Counted from the first letter of the stretch, positions 16,558-26,822 are shown. The stretch is DNA of 64,000 nt from Desulfonatronovibrio sp. (GCA_003566455.1 PXDF01000063.1:1-64000), one strand, 5' to 3'. The notes: generated from the letters alone by a model not told the origin. Program-made: numbers and translations.

Positions 16558-17598
16558 TCAGGAAGAACCAAGTTCCTTTTTCAACTTGATGAGAATGGGG
16601 TTTTTTTGAGATTGAGTTGCTATGCTGGGAAAAAATCCCATGGGTCTAAAACGCATCATGAGCACCATGATCAGGCCGTATGCCAGAAATCTTGTTTCCG
16701 TGGGCAGATTCAATGCTGGAAGAATTATTCTGAGAACTTCTCCCAGGGCAATGAGTATAGCTGCTCCTACAAGACTTCCCTTAAAATTGCCAAGTCCCCC
16801 CAGAACAACCATGCACAGTATGAGAAATGATTCCCAGAACTTGAACATGTCAGGTGACAAAAACATGGTCCATCTGGCCAGAAACGCGCCAGCCACAGCA
16901 CCAATGGCTGCTGAAATGGCAAAGCCGATCACCTTGTATGTAAGGAGGTTAATCCCGCAACTGGACGCGGCTATTGAATCTTCCCGTATGGCAAACCATG
17001 CTCTGCCAAGACGAGAATCTTCCATTCGCCCCATTATTACATAAACCAGAGCGACCATAAACAGACCAAGATAAAAGTATGGCTGTGGTCCTATGAATTC
17101 CCAGTACCAGTCCCATTCCGGATTGATGAGAGTAGAGAACCATGAAAAATCAATAATTACCGGATCAATACCGGGAAGACCAAGAGGACCCCGGGTGAGC
17201 CAGATTTCATTGGTAAGAAAAAGAACTACCAGTTCTGAAAAACCAAAGGTGACAATGGCAAAATAGTCTCCGGTCAAACGAAGGGTGGGAGCACCGAGCA
17301 ATATTCCCCAGATAGCCCCGTTTAAAGCTGCAAGGGGTACAATAACCCAGAAGGAAAGACCAAAGTGGATGGTCAGTAGGCCGGCGGTGTAAGCTCCTAT
17401 TCCGTAAAATCCAACATAACCCAGGTCCAGGAGACCGCAAAAACCGGGGACTATATTCAGGCCCATGGCCAGAACCATGTAAACCATGATTAAAACCATG
17501 ACATGCAGAAAGTACTCATTGGCAAAGGAAAATAAAGGATAAATGAGCACAGCAGCCAGCAGTAGATACTTGAGAGCGTCTTTAAGGTTGATATTCAT
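16558..17598 (-). CDS. livM: Branched-chain amino acid ABC transporter, permease LivM
   Basis: 346-residue multi-pass permease with about nine to ten helices. The family segments LGLNIVPGFCGLLDLGYVGFYGIGAY and RGPLGLPGID, and the cytoplasmic coupling loop RMEDSRLGRAWFAIREDSIAASSCGIN near residues 210-240, are clear. The final 20 residues are basic and soluble. It forms the membrane channel together with LivH. It starts 3 bases after the livH stop and ends 4 bases before the chosen livG start, a tight operon arrangement. Confidence 0.94.
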   Translation of the reverse strand: MNINLKDALKYLLLAAVLIYPLFSFANEYFLHVMVLIMVYMVLAMGLNIVPGFCGLLDLGYVGFYGIGAYTAGLLTIHFGLSFWVIVPLAALNGAIWGILLGAPTLRLTGDYFAIVTFGFSELVVLFLTNEIWLTRGPLGLPGIDPVIIDFSWFSTLINPEWDWYWEFIGPQPYFYLGLFMVALVYVIMGRMEDSRLGRAWFAIREDSIAASSCGINLLTYKVIGFAISAAIGAVAGAFLARWTMFLSPDMFKFWESFLILCMVVLGGLGNFKGSLVGAAILIALGEVLRIILPALNLPTETRFLAYGLIMVLMMRFRPMGFFPSIATQSQKNPILIKLKKELGSS

Positions 17599-17601
17599 GG
17601 A

Positions 17602-18489
17602 TCAGACCTTTTCTAGCGTTGATTTCCCCAATATGCCTGATGGCCTGAAGATAATCACAGCTATCATCACAGCATAGGCGATTCCGTCCCGGTAAAGGGA
17701 TGAAATATAACCAGCTCCCAGGGCTTCTGCTATCCCAAGTACAATGCCGCCAATCATGGCGCCGGGCACGGAGCCTATACCGCCAAGAACAGCCGCGGCA
17801 AAGGCCTTGACTCCAGCCACATAGCCCATGGTTGGATAAAGGGTGTTATAGTATATGGCCACCATTATTCCGGCAACCGCGCCCATGCTTGATCCCAGGG
17901 CAAAGGTAAAGGAAATCACTCTGTTGACGTTGATTCCCATCAGGGCCGCGCTGGTCCTGTTCTGGGAAAGGGCGCGCATGGCGGTTCCAACCCTGGTTTT
18001 ATTGATAATGAGAAAAAGTATGATCATGAGAAGAGACGCAATGCCGAAAATAAACAATTGAAGCCAGCTGATGCTGGCATCGCCCACAGTCAGGGCGGTA
18101 GTGCGCAGGAAGGGTGGCAGGGCGCTCTGGACAAAGGGCTTTGGTCTGCTGCCCCAGATGATCATGGCCAGGTTCTGAAGAAAAATAGACATACCTATGG
18201 CTGTAATCAGGGCGGCCAGCCTGGGTGACTGGCGAAGAGGCCTGTAAGCGAAAATGTCCAGGAGTACTCCGATTAGAGCGCAGCAGCCCATGGTCATGAT
18301 GATGACGATATAAATGGGCAGACCAAAAACAGTGATAAAGGTCACAGCCAGGAAAGCGGCCAGCATGAAGATTTCGCCATGGGCAAAATTGATGAGCTGA
18401 ATCACCCCGTAAACCATGGTGTAGCCCACGGCAATAAGGGCGTAGATCATGCCCAGGGTAAGTCCGTTGATAAGTTGTTGTTCGAACAA
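17602..18489 (-). CDS. livH: Branched-chain amino acid ABC transporter, permease LivH
   Basis: 295-residue multi-pass permease. The family start QQLINGLTLGMIYALIAVGYTMVYG is present, as are the coupling loop TRVGTAMRALSQNRTSAALMGINVNRV and the final YRDGIAYAVMIAVIIFRPSG. I chose the TTG at 18489 because it gives the usual LivH beginning (FEQQLINGL) and has AAGGAAA about 8 bases upstream. A longer in-frame TTG at 18558 lies in the T-tract of the upstream hairpin, lacks a ribosome binding site and would add 23 residues unlike the family. Expression relative to livK is probably lowered by that hairpin. Confidence 0.88.
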   Translation of the reverse strand: MFEQQLINGLTLGMIYALIAVGYTMVYGVIQLINFAHGEIFMLAAFLAVTFITVFGLPIYIVIIMTMGCCALIGVLLDIFAYRPLRQSPRLAALITAIGMSIFLQNLAMIIWGSRPKPFVQSALPPFLRTTALTVGDASISWLQLFIFGIASLLMIILFLIINKTRVGTAMRALSQNRTSAALMGINVNRVISFTFALGSSMGAVAGIMVAIYYNTLYPTMGYVAGVKAFAAAVLGGIGSVPGAMIGGIVLGIAEALGAGYISSLYRDGIAYAVMIAVIIFRPSGILGKSTLEKV

Positions 18490-18554
18490 GGGGTATTTTC
18501 CTTGGAAAATAAGTATCCAAACAGTAAGGCCGGGTATTTGTTGAGAGATCTGAA

Positions 18555-18600
18555 ACAAAAACAGAACAAGGCAGCCGGACTTTTGTCCAGGCTGCCTTGT
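18555..18600 (-). terminator. Hairpin between livK and livH (intrinsic terminator or attenuator)
   Basis: ACAAGGCAGCC (18566-18576) and GGCTGCCTTGT (18590-18600) are perfect reverse complements, with a further GGAC/GTCC pairing inside and one bulged base. On the minus strand it is followed by TCTGTTTTTG. It lies about 120 bases after the livK stop and 65 bases before the livH start. It probably lets the binding-protein gene be expressed more strongly than the permease genes. Confidence 0.8.
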
Positions 18601-18720
18601 TTGTCAAGTCCGGTTTAACAGGTCGACATAAATACTCTTTTAAGGCAGATCTCGAATCCAGAAATAAGGATGCATCTGGTACAGGAAATAATTCAACAAC
18701 CTGTTAATATAAAATGTTTG

Positions 18721-19875
18721 TTAATCCATCTGGACAGGGGCGGCCACAAACTGGCCATCCTTGACTTTTTTAACAAACGCAGGCTTTAGGGTATCACCTT
18801 TGTCATTAAAATATGTCAAGCCAGCTATGCCCTGATAAGCGTTTTCAGGGGAGTTGATGCCGGCGATGTATTCCCTGACCTTTTCCCTGTCTTCACCTGC
18901 CTCGGCAATGGCCTGCAAAAGGATCCCAGCGGCGTCATAGGCATTGGCGCTCATCCAGTCCACTTCACGGTTAAACCTGTTTCTGAAATTTTCCAGAAAT
19001 TCCTTTGCATCGCCTTCAGCAGCGTCAGCCAGGAAAGGTACCGTGAGGTATGTGTTTTCTGCGGCAGATCCGGCCAGGCTGATGTAATCGACATTGTCAA
19101 AACCGTCAGCCCCGAATTTGGCTACTTTCATTCCCAGGTTGTCGGCCTGACCAGCAATAAGAGCTCCTTCAGGATAATAGCCGGAGATAAACAGGCCGTC
19201 AGGATTTCTTCCTCTGAGTCTTGTGAGCTGGGGGTTAAAATCTGAAGCACCGGAAACATAAGCTTCCTGACCCACGATATTCAGGCCCAGTTTACTGGCC
19301 TTATTTACAAAAGCATCCTTAAGACCTATGCCATAATCGTTGTTTTCATAAAAAACTGCAATGTTTTTAAGTTCCAATACTTCATTGACATATTGGGCCA
19401 GAAATTCTCCCTGGTAGTCGTCCCGGTACACAACCCTGAAGGCCCATGTCTTGCCATCGCGGTCCTTGCTTTGCTCGCTAATGGAAACAGCGGTTGTGGT
19501 CGGAGCGACAACAGGAACGCCGTGACGAAGATATTGAGGCAGGGCGGCCAGATGAGCGGATGAGCAGAGATGTCCGACAACTCCCACGATATTCCTGTTC
19601 TGGGCGATTCTTGAAGAAACAGTTGCTGCTTCCCTGGGTTCGCATTGTTCATCCATCCATTCCACGCGGATCTGTTTGCCGTTAATACCACCCTGAGCGT
19701 TGATTTCTTCAACTTTCAGGGTTACGCCCGCCTTGACATTATCGCCGTAACCGGCCAATGCCCCGGTGAATGGAGAAGCCACTGCAATTCTGATGGTATC
19801 AGCCAGTGCAGGAGTACTCAAAAACAGCACCAGTAAGCAGGCTGCAACAGCCTTAAGCCATGTTTTACCAATCAT
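18721..19875 (-). CDS. livK: Branched-chain amino acid ABC transporter, periplasmic binding protein
   Basis: 384-residue secreted receptor with a signal peptide (basic MIGKTWLK, hydrophobic core, cleavage near ALA-DTIRI at about residue 25). The mature part follows the LivK/LivJ pattern: IAVASPFTGALAGYGDNVKAGVTLKVEEINAQGGINGKQI, GVVGHLCSSAHLAA, and a late AYDAAGILLQAI. It captures branched-chain amino acids in the periplasm and delivers them to LivHMGF. AGGAGG lies 6 bases before the ATG. A promoter-like sequence lies 40-70 bases upstream. A strong hairpin follows it, before livH. Confidence 0.93.
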   Translation of the reverse strand: MIGKTWLKAVAACLLVLFLSTPALADTIRIAVASPFTGALAGYGDNVKAGVTLKVEEINAQGGINGKQIRVEWMDEQCEPREAATVSSRIAQNRNIVGVVGHLCSSAHLAALPQYLRHGVPVVAPTTTAVSISEQSKDRDGKTWAFRVVYRDDYQGEFLAQYVNEVLELKNIAVFYENNDYGIGLKDAFVNKASKLGLNIVGQEAYVSGASDFNPQLTRLRGRNPDGLFISGYYPEGALIAGQADNLGMKVAKFGADGFDNVDYISLAGSAAENTYLTVPFLADAAEGDAKEFLENFRNRFNREVDWMSANAYDAAGILLQAIAEAGEDREKVREYIAGINSPENAYQGIAGLTYFNDKGDTLKPAFVKKVKDGQFVAAPVQMD

Positions 19876-19914
19876 TTTAACCTCCTGAAAAAACAGTTAT
19901 ATTTGTTAAAAAAA

Positions 19915-19943
19915 AATATAAAAAAGAATTCATAATTAATCAA
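19915..19943 (-). promoter_or_regulatory. Putative sigma70-type promoter of the liv operon
   Basis: On the minus strand TTGATT (19938-19943), a 17-base spacer and TATATT (19915-19920, five of six matches), about 40 bases before the livK ATG, in a strongly AT-rich stretch. Confidence 0.5.
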
Positions 19944-20019
19944 GGGTTAAATGGTATAAAATTATAACAGGGCTATATAAACTTATCATCAGATCATCAA
20001 AAATTCAATATAACTCATT

Positions 20020-22317
20020 TTATTGTTTGATCATTTCGCGGCCATACACCGCCTGACCCAGGGAAATGCAGGCGTCATTGGGAGGAAGCATTCTGTGGAC
20101 CAGGACATTGAGTCCCGAGTTGACCAACAGATCCTGCAAAAGCCCTGAAAGGGTCATGTTCTGCATAACCCCTCCACTTAAGCCTACTGTTGAAACGCCT
20201 GTCTCTCTGGAAGCGCTTGTTACCCAGTTGCAGATTCCGTGCGCAAGGGACAAATGAAACCGGCGGCTGATAATTTCCGGTCTTGTTCCTGCCTTAAGGT
20301 CTTGAAAGACGTTTTCAAAAAGGGCAGGAGTATTCAGGATAATCATTCCACCCCTTCTGAACAAATCTGCATCATAATGATTTGTTTCAGAAGGGTCCTG
20401 GATTTTTTCCAGTCTGATTGCTCCCTGACCCTCATACTCAATGGTCTCAACCAGACCCAGAAGAGCGGCCACAGCATCAAAAAGCCTTCCGCAGCCAGAG
20501 GAAAGCGGCGAATTGATATTCTGATCAAGCATTCTGAAAATATGTTTCTGCTGGTTCCTGAATTTTTTCATCCAGGGAAAGCCATAAAAATTTTCAACTC
20601 CAAGCTGACGCAGGAAACTGAGTGCTATCCTCCAGGGTTCTTCAATAGCCTTTTCTCCCCCGGGAAGCTGAACAGGTTGAAAAGACCCCAGTCTGTTCAT
20701 GGTCAGCTTCGTGTTGTCCACCAGTAAAAGCTCTCCACCCCACAGGGTCCGGTCCAGGCCAAGACCGGTTCCGTCCAGGGCAACTCCAAGACACTGACCC
20801 TGAAATCTGTTTTCCGCCATAACTGCAAAGATATGGGCAAAATGGTGCTGAAGGGTGAAAACCGGGAGTCCAGATTCCTCATGCGCGTACCTGGAGCTTA
20901 GATAATCAGGGTGATAATCACGGATAATTGCCTGGGGTTCTTCCTGCAGGACATTCTTGAAATGATGAATTGTTTCAAGAAAAAAATCATAGGTTTCCAG
21001 GTTTTTCAGGTCCCCAATATGCTGCGATACATATGCATGATCATTTTTGGTCAGGCAGATTGTGTTTTTGAGCTCCGGGCCTGCCCCGAGGACTGAAGGT
21101 CCTTTTTCTGCCAGAAAAACAGGGGCCGGTGTGTAGCCTCTGGCCCGCCGCAGAAAAACAGGATTCCGGTCTGGGACAAAGACCACTGAATCGTCGCAGC
21201 GGATCAATATATCCCTGTTGTGCAGTAAAAAATAATCAGCGATAGGGCACAGGCGTATAAGGGCTTCCCGGTTTCCAAGGCTGATGGGCTCTGAACTTGA
21301 ATTCCCTGAGGTCATTACCAGGGCCGCTGGTTTTTCTGGAGGCAGAATTTTTTTCATATAATGGAAAAGCACTAAATGCATTGGAGTGTAAGGGAGCATC
21401 AGGCCCAGATTCTCAGTATCAGGAGATAGAAGGGGACTTAAAATAAATGGTTTTTTAACCGGCACAATAACAATGGGATGTTCCATGCCGGTCAGAATTT
21501 TCTCCTGATGAGGATTTATGCGCGTAATCATTTCAGCGGTTTCAATATCCGAAACCATAATTGCAAGGGACTTCCCAGGTCTGTTTTTTCTTTTCCTGAG
21601 TTGTTCAACGCTTTGATTGTTTCCTGCGTCACATACCAGATGAAATCCACCCAATCCCTTGGCTGCAATTATTTTACCCTGGATCAGAAGTTCAGCCGTT
21701 CTGGCCATGGATTCTCTGTTCCTGGCTATTTCCTTGCCCTGTTTATCAGCAAGCCATACTTCTGGACCGCAAACCGGACAGGCGTTGGGCTGAGCGTGGA
21801 ACCTGCGGTTTGAGGGCTCATTATATTCAGCAAGGCAGTTGGGACACATTTCAAAACAGGCCATGGAAGTCATGGGCCGGTCATATGGTATGGAACGGGT
21901 AATGGTCAGCCTTGGGCCGCAATTGGTGCAGTTGGTGAAGGGATAAAGATATCTCCTGTCCCCCGGATCAAGTACTTCTCTCTGGCAATCCAGGCATACA
22001 GAGGCGTCCGGGCTTATCAGGACCTGATGAGTTCGCCCGGAGACGCTGGGAGTTATGGTGAATTCTTTAAAATGGGCCAGGGACTCCATTTCCAGGTTTT
22101 CAATTCTGGTGATACCTGCCAGAGGGGGTGGATGATCAGTCAGGTTCCGGTCAAAGGCTTCAAGGTTTTCTTCTTCTCCCTCAACATCGATGACCACTCC
22201 TTCCTGTGTGTTGGATACAGAACCTGTCAGGGAAAGCTCTCTTGCCAGGCGATAGACAAAGGGTCTGAATCCCACCCCCTGAACACGGCCGTTGACAATA
22301 TACCTTTTTCGTTTCAT
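20020..22317 (-). CDS. hypF: Hydrogenase maturation carbamoyltransferase HypF
   Basis: 765-residue enzyme that makes thiocarbamate on HypE from carbamoyl phosphate, the precursor of the CN ligands of [NiFe] hydrogenases. Domains in order: acylphosphatase-like (1-90, with VQGVGFRPFVYRLA), two zinc fingers (Cys pairs at about 108/111, 130/133, 158/161 and 180/183), a YrdC-like domain (about 200-385, including KGLGGFHLVCDA), and a C-terminal Kae1-like domain with HHFAH and the ending GGVMQN, CISLGQAVYG. The ATG at 22317 gives the usual HypF start. The frame is open to 22410, giving 31 extra residues without family likeness. It stands apart from hypCDE at 42-44 kb. Confidence 0.95.
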   Translation of the reverse strand: MKRKRYIVNGRVQGVGFRPFVYRLARELSLTGSVSNTQEGVVIDVEGEEENLEAFDRNLTDHPPPLAGITRIENLEMESLAHFKEFTITPSVSGRTHQVLISPDASVCLDCQREVLDPGDRRYLYPFTNCTNCGPRLTITRSIPYDRPMTSMACFEMCPNCLAEYNEPSNRRFHAQPNACPVCGPEVWLADKQGKEIARNRESMARTAELLIQGKIIAAKGLGGFHLVCDAGNNQSVEQLRKRKNRPGKSLAIMVSDIETAEMITRINPHQEKILTGMEHPIVIVPVKKPFILSPLLSPDTENLGLMLPYTPMHLVLFHYMKKILPPEKPAALVMTSGNSSSEPISLGNREALIRLCPIADYFLLHNRDILIRCDDSVVFVPDRNPVFLRRARGYTPAPVFLAEKGPSVLGAGPELKNTICLTKNDHAYVSQHIGDLKNLETYDFFLETIHHFKNVLQEEPQAIIRDYHPDYLSSRYAHEESGLPVFTLQHHFAHIFAVMAENRFQGQCLGVALDGTGLGLDRTLWGGELLLVDNTKLTMNRLGSFQPVQLPGGEKAIEEPWRIALSFLRQLGVENFYGFPWMKKFRNQQKHIFRMLDQNINSPLSSGCGRLFDAVAALLGLVETIEYEGQGAIRLEKIQDPSETNHYDADLFRRGGMIILNTPALFENVFQDLKAGTRPEIISRRFHLSLAHGICNWVTSASRETGVSTVGLSGGVMQNMTLSGLLQDLLVNSGLNVLVHRMLPPNDACISLGQAVYGREMIKQ

Positions 22318-22623
22318 CTTAATATGTTCGGCTGCAATTTTTTCATCTGAATGATGAACATAAGTTTTATCCGACTTCTTGAACTTAGCTTCTGCAAGGC
22401 ATCGAAGCAAGCAGTAAATATTTCAACTGATCACTGGCAGGCCTGACCAGCCTGTCCTGGCTTTGTATCATTGATTTTTCGGACTTGCCCACAAAATTCA
22501 GAGGTCAGAAATCAGGGGTCAGAACATATAAAGAAATATTTTGCGTAACTGGTTGATTCGCATTCGGTTGAACGCTAATTCACAGCTAAATCTGAGGAAA
22601 ATATAAGATGCAAGGAAGCTGAT
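22318..22623. other. Divergent intergenic region between hypF and tgt
   Basis: 306 bases. It includes GAGGTCAGAAATCAGGGGTCAG at about 22500-22521, similar to the GTCAGG repeats near 7.06 kb. The rest is AT-rich with no recognisable gene or RNA. Confidence 0.45.
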
Positions 22624-23760
22624 GTGACAGATGATAATAAAGGAATAGGAGTATTCAGTATTGAATGCATTGATGGCAGAGCCAGGGCCGGGGAACTGAT
22701 TACGGTCCATGGCCGAGTCAGAACACCGGTTTTCATGCCCGTGGGTACTCAGGGCAGCGTGAAAAGTCTGTGCCCGGAAGACCTGATAAGTATTCAGACT
22801 TCAATTATCCTTGGTAATACTTACCATCTTTATCTGAGGCCCGGGGATAATCTGCTGGCTGAGATGGGCGGCCTGGGCAGATTCATGAGCTGGAACAGGC
22901 CAATACTGACCGATTCAGGCGGGTTCCAGGTCTTCAGCCTGTCTGATCTCAGAAAAATCAGTGATGATGGAGTAGAATTTTCTTCTCATATTGACGGGTC
23001 AAGGCATTTTTTTACTCCGGAAAAGGTTGTGGCCATCCAGAACAATATTGGTTCAAGCATCATGATGGTCCTGGATGAATGTGTGCCATACGGGGCTGAC
23101 TTTCAATATACATCAAGATCCCTTAAGCTTACTACTGACTGGGCGTCCAGGAGTCGAAATTTTTATCCGCCTGGAGCCGGAAATCAACTCATGTTCGGCA
23201 TTGTACAGGGCGGATTTTTTCATGAGCTCAGGAAAGAAAGCGCCGGACAGATTACGGATATACCTTTTGACGGATACGCCCTGGGGGGCCTAAGTGTTGG
23301 GGAGTCCAAAGAAGAAATGCTGGATATAATGCACTATTCAATCCCGCTTCTGCCAAATGAAAAGCCCAGATATCTAATGGGTGTCGGCAAGCCAATGGAT
23401 ATTCTGGAGGGCATCAATGCGGGCATAGATATGTTTGACTGTGTTTTGCCCACCAGAAATGCCCGCAACGGAACCCTATATACCTCTCTTGGCCAGATCA
23501 ATATTAAGAGAGCCCAGTTCAAAAGGGATGATTCATCCCTTGATCCCAACTGCGATTGTTATACATGTCAAAAATTTTCCAGATCATATCTCAGGCATCT
23601 ATACATGGCCAGGGAGCTTCTGGCCTATAGCCTCAACTCCATTCATAACCTCAGGTTTTTTATAAATCTTGCGGACAGAGCCAGACAGGCAATTTTTGAT
23701 GGCCGGTTCTCGAAGTTTTTCAGGGAGTTCAAGGATATTTTCGCATCGGGTGGTCAGTGA
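22624..23760 (+). CDS. tgt: tRNA-guanine transglycosylase (queuosine biosynthesis)
   Basis: 378-residue enzyme that replaces guanine-34 of tRNAs with GU(N) anticodons by the queuine precursor preQ1. Seen: [10 protein letters not shown] near residue 97 with the catalytic aspartate, [11 protein letters not shown], the GGLSVGE loop, the second catalytic region [13 protein letters not shown], and the zinc site C310-x-C312-x2-C315 with a later His. Length is normal. The start is a GTG preceded by AAGGAAG; an ATG two bases earlier is out of frame. typA follows after 81 bases on the same strand, possibly cotranscribed. Confidence 0.95.
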   Translation: MTDDNKGIGVFSIECIDGRARAGELITVHGRVRTPVFMPVGTQGSVKSLCPEDLISIQTSIILGNTYHLYLRPGDNLLAEMGGLGRFMSWNRPILTDSGGFQVFSLSDLRKISDDGVEFSSHIDGSRHFFTPEKVVAIQNNIGSSIMMVLDECVPYGADFQYTSRSLKLTTDWASRSRNFYPPGAGNQLMFGIVQGGFFHELRKESAGQITDIPFDGYALGGLSVGESKEEMLDIMHYSIPLLPNEKPRYLMGVGKPMDILEGINAGIDMFDCVLPTRNARNGTLYTSLGQINIKRAQFKRDDSSLDPNCDCYTCQKFSRSYLRHLYMARELLAYSLNSIHNLRFFINLADRARQAIFDGRFSKFFREFKDIFASGGQ

Positions 23761-23841
23761 ATTGGGCAATGGACCAATTTGTCAAAATTAGAGTATAGTC
23801 AATACATTTTTAACCAGAGATCATCAACCAAATGAGAACAT

Positions 23842-25677
23842 ATGAAAAAATATGAAAAAAATGATTTGATAAGAAATATCGCCATAATCGCCCATGTTGA
23901 TCATGGCAAGACAACCCTGGTGGATGCCATGTTCAGACAGAGCGGTGTTTTCAGGGAGGGGCTTGAAGTTGAGGAAAGGATAATGGATTCCATGGACCTG
24001 GAACGTGAAAGAGGAATAACAATAGCGGCCAAGAACTGCGCAGTTGTCTGGAATGGGGTAAAGATAAATATTATTGATACTCCCGGTCACGCAGACTTTG
24101 GAGGAGAAGTTGAACGTTCCCTTTCCATGGCTGACGGAGCATTGCTGCTGGTTGACGCTTCAGAAGGTCCTCTTCCCCAGACCAGGTTTGTCCTGAAAAA
24201 AACCATGGAGGCCGGTCTTAAAATTATTGTTGTCATCAACAAGATAGATCGCCAGGACGCCCGAGTTGCCGAGGTTCTTGACGAGGTTTACGGCCTTTTT
24301 ATTGATCTTGATGCCACTGAGGAGCAGCTTGATTTCCCTGTGGTATACTCAGTGGCCAAGGACGGCATTGCCAAGAGATTTATAGAAGAAGGACCTGAAA
24401 ACCTGGATATACTTTTTGAAACCATAATGGATGTGGTTCCTCCTCCAGGCTATGATCCAGACAAGCCTTTCCAGATGCTTGTATCAGATCTTGGCTACTC
24501 TAATTATCTGGGCAGACTGGCTGTGGGCAAAGTATTTAACGGCACGGCCAGGCAAAGCGATCAGCTTGTTCGGCTGGGACCAGATAATAAACAGGATTTG
24601 CTGCGGGTTACCAAGCTGCAGACTTATGTTGGACTGGAGCTTGTTGAGATTGACCAGGTAACTCCCGGCGATATCGCGGTAATTTCAGGCATTGAAGATG
24701 TGCATATCGGGGATACAATCTGTACCAGGGAAAGCCCGGTGCCTTTGAAGAGGATTACTGTTGATGAGCCGACCGTGGTCATGAAGTTTTCAATCAATAC
24801 TTCTCCCCTGGCCGGCAGAGAGGGCAAGCATGTTCAGTCCAGGAAAATATGGGAGAGGCTTGCCAGGGAAACCCTCAGCAATGTGGCTGTTCAGGTGGAA
24901 GAGTCTCTGGACAGGGAAAGCTTCCTGGTCAAGGGCAGGGGAGAGTTTCAGCTGGCCATCCTTATTGAGACCATGCGCAGGGAAGGGTTTGAAATGAGCG
25001 TGGGTCGCCCTGAGGTTATTTATAAATATTTGAATAATAATAAACTGGAACCCATGGAGCATCTGTTTATTGATTGCGATGAGATTTTCATGGGGATTGT
25101 CACGGAAAAGTTATCCCTGAGAAAGGGGAGGATGATCAATCTGGTCAATCGCGATACCGGCAGAATAAGGGTTGAATTTTCAATTCCTGCCAGGGGACTT
25201 ATTGGATACAGGGATGAATTTCTCACCGACACCAAGGGCACAGGGATTATGAATTCATATTATATGGGATATGAAAATTACCGGGGTGAATTTCCTACAA
25301 GATTCATGGGTTCACTTGTGGCTGATCGTCCTGGATCCGCTGTTCCGTACGCCCTATCCAATCTCAAGGCCAGGGGCAATCTTTTTATCAGGCCGGGTCA
25401 GCCTGTATATGAAGGCATGATTATTGGCGAACATAACCGGGAGGCAGATCTCAATGTAAATGTATGCAAGGAAAAAAAACTGACAAATATCAGGGCAGCC
25501 GGCAAGGATGATGCCATTGTATTGCCTCCGGTCCTTCCCATGACTCTGGAGCGCGCCTTACACTTTATCCGGGAAGATGAACTGGTGGAAATTACTCCCA
25601 AGTCAATCAGGCTCAGGAAGGCTGAGCTTTCAGCAGGCAAGCGGCACAGTTCCAGGAACAAATTCGAGGTTAGATGA
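23842..25677 (+). CDS. typA: Ribosome-binding GTPase TypA/BipA
   Basis: 611-residue translational GTPase, full length. G1 AHVDHGKTTL near residues 16-25, G2 RERGITI, G3 DTPGHADFGGEVER and G4 NKIDRQ are present. EF-G-like domains II, III and V follow, with the BipA-specific C-terminal region (about 480-600, including PARGLIGYRDEFLT). It binds the ribosome and aids 50S assembly and stress adaptation in characterised bacteria. The ATG at 23842 follows GAGAACAT. It probably shares a transcript with tgt. Confidence 0.95.
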   Translation: MKKYEKNDLIRNIAIIAHVDHGKTTLVDAMFRQSGVFREGLEVEERIMDSMDLERERGITIAAKNCAVVWNGVKINIIDTPGHADFGGEVERSLSMADGALLLVDASEGPLPQTRFVLKKTMEAGLKIIVVINKIDRQDARVAEVLDEVYGLFIDLDATEEQLDFPVVYSVAKDGIAKRFIEEGPENLDILFETIMDVVPPPGYDPDKPFQMLVSDLGYSNYLGRLAVGKVFNGTARQSDQLVRLGPDNKQDLLRVTKLQTYVGLELVEIDQVTPGDIAVISGIEDVHIGDTICTRESPVPLKRITVDEPTVVMKFSINTSPLAGREGKHVQSRKIWERLARETLSNVAVQVEESLDRESFLVKGRGEFQLAILIETMRREGFEMSVGRPEVIYKYLNNNKLEPMEHLFIDCDEIFMGIVTEKLSLRKGRMINLVNRDTGRIRVEFSIPARGLIGYRDEFLTDTKGTGIMNSYYMGYENYRGEFPTRFMGSLVADRPGSAVPYALSNLKARGNLFIRPGQPVYEGMIIGEHNREADLNVNVCKEKKLTNIRAAGKDDAIVLPPVLPMTLERALHFIREDELVEITPKSIRLRKAELSAGKRHSSRNKFEVR

Positions 25678-25916
25678 ATCAGTTAAGCGCGACAGGCAAT
25701 TCATACACAGGTTATTATTGAACTTTCAGACAAAATTGTAATTGGAATTGATACTAAAGGAGCTATTCACTTACTCCGTCTATCTTATAGACTGAAGATG
25801 GTGATATGATCACGTCCAATGGTCACTTAAAATCTACAACCTGAATATCGGCTGACAGATAATGACTCACGGTGCAGGGGATATATGGTCGCAACAGAAT
25901 AGAATCAGGAGATAAT

Positions 25917-26822
25917 ATGAAAAAAGTCTTTTCTTTTTTAATAATTGCTGTCTTGTTTTTCCCTTCAAGCCTTATGGCTGGCTTACAGGAGGATAATCTT
26001 ATCAATAATCTGGTTAAGAGGTTTCAGGAGATTATTACTGACAGGGGGGGCGATCCAGAATCAATTGTCAGTGATGATATGTATGTGTCGCGCAGCATCC
26101 CCTTTGAGCTGAATGTCAGCGGACAGATCCTGAACATGTACGCGGTCAGGGTGGAATTCTCCCTGCCTGATACCGGACAGAAGCAGAGTGTGACCATGCT
26201 TGTTGATGAAACAGGCAATATTCAGTTGGATGGAGCATTTGTGAATCTGATTACCGGCAGGTCAATTCATCAGAAGGTCATGGATGAACTGAACAGACTG
26301 GAAAAGGATCCTCAGGTTGGAGATGTGCTCTTTAAAGGTACTGGAAAGGCTGAAGTACTTTTTCTGAGTGATCCGTTCTGCCCGTATTGCAGACACGCCT
26401 ACGACTATCTCTTGGATCAGAAGAGTAGATTGGATGAGTTTAAGATAGCCCACTTTCCTCTTGATCCCAACTCAGGCGCCGTCGCCCTGACTTTTCTCAT
26501 GATGGATCATAAGGGTAGAGACAGCTTTCAACAGGTTGTTGACTTTGCTTACACGATTGACAGAAGCAGATTAAGCGGTAACGCAGATTATTCTGTTATC
26601 CGGATTTTTAATGAAGAATTTGGGACATACTCTCTGAGCCCAGAAGAAGTATTTGAATTTTTGAAGGAAAAACACCAAGACAGCCTGGCCAGAGATATGG
26701 AAGAGATGCGGAATATAGGTCTCAGCGGAACACCGGTGATTATTATCAACAGCTTCAAAGTGGACGGATTCAACAGGAACAGGATCAATGATCTTTTGAA
26801 TCAGGCCATGGAACAGGAATGA
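25917..26822 (+). CDS. Secreted DsbC/DsbG-like thiol-disulfide protein
   Basis: 301-residue exported protein with a clear signal peptide (MKKVFSFLIIAVLFFPSSLMA). An N-terminal region (about 20-130) is reminiscent of the DsbC-type dimerisation domain. A thioredoxin-fold domain follows, with the redox motif CPYC at 155-158 and the cis-proline loop SGTP (Pro at about 273). CPYC is the active site of DsbG/DsbC-type isomerases and also of some DsbA-like proteins; here it sits in FLSDPFCPYCRHAYDYL. AGGAGA upstream fixes the ATG at 25917 over a more upstream frame start. No DsbB or DsbD partner gene is in the window. Confidence 0.8.
   Translation: MKKVFSFLIIAVLFFPSSLMAGLQEDNLINNLVKRFQEIITDRGGDPESIVSDDMYVSRSIPFELNVSGQILNMYAVRVEFSLPDTGQKQSVTMLVDETGNIQLDGAFVNLITGRSIHQKVMDELNRLEKDPQVGDVLFKGTGKAEVLFLSDPFCPYCRHAYDYLLDQKSRLDEFKIAHFPLDPNSGAVALTFLMMDHKGRDSFQQVVDFAYTIDRSRLSGNADYSVIRIFNEEFGTYSLSPEEVFEFLKEKHQDSLARDMEEMRNIGLSGTPVIIINSFKVDGFNRNRINDLLNQAMEQE

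Noticed and set aside
18490-18558. Longer livH start at TTG 18558
   Set aside because: It starts in the T-tract of the upstream hairpin without a ribosome binding site, and the added residues do not resemble LivH.
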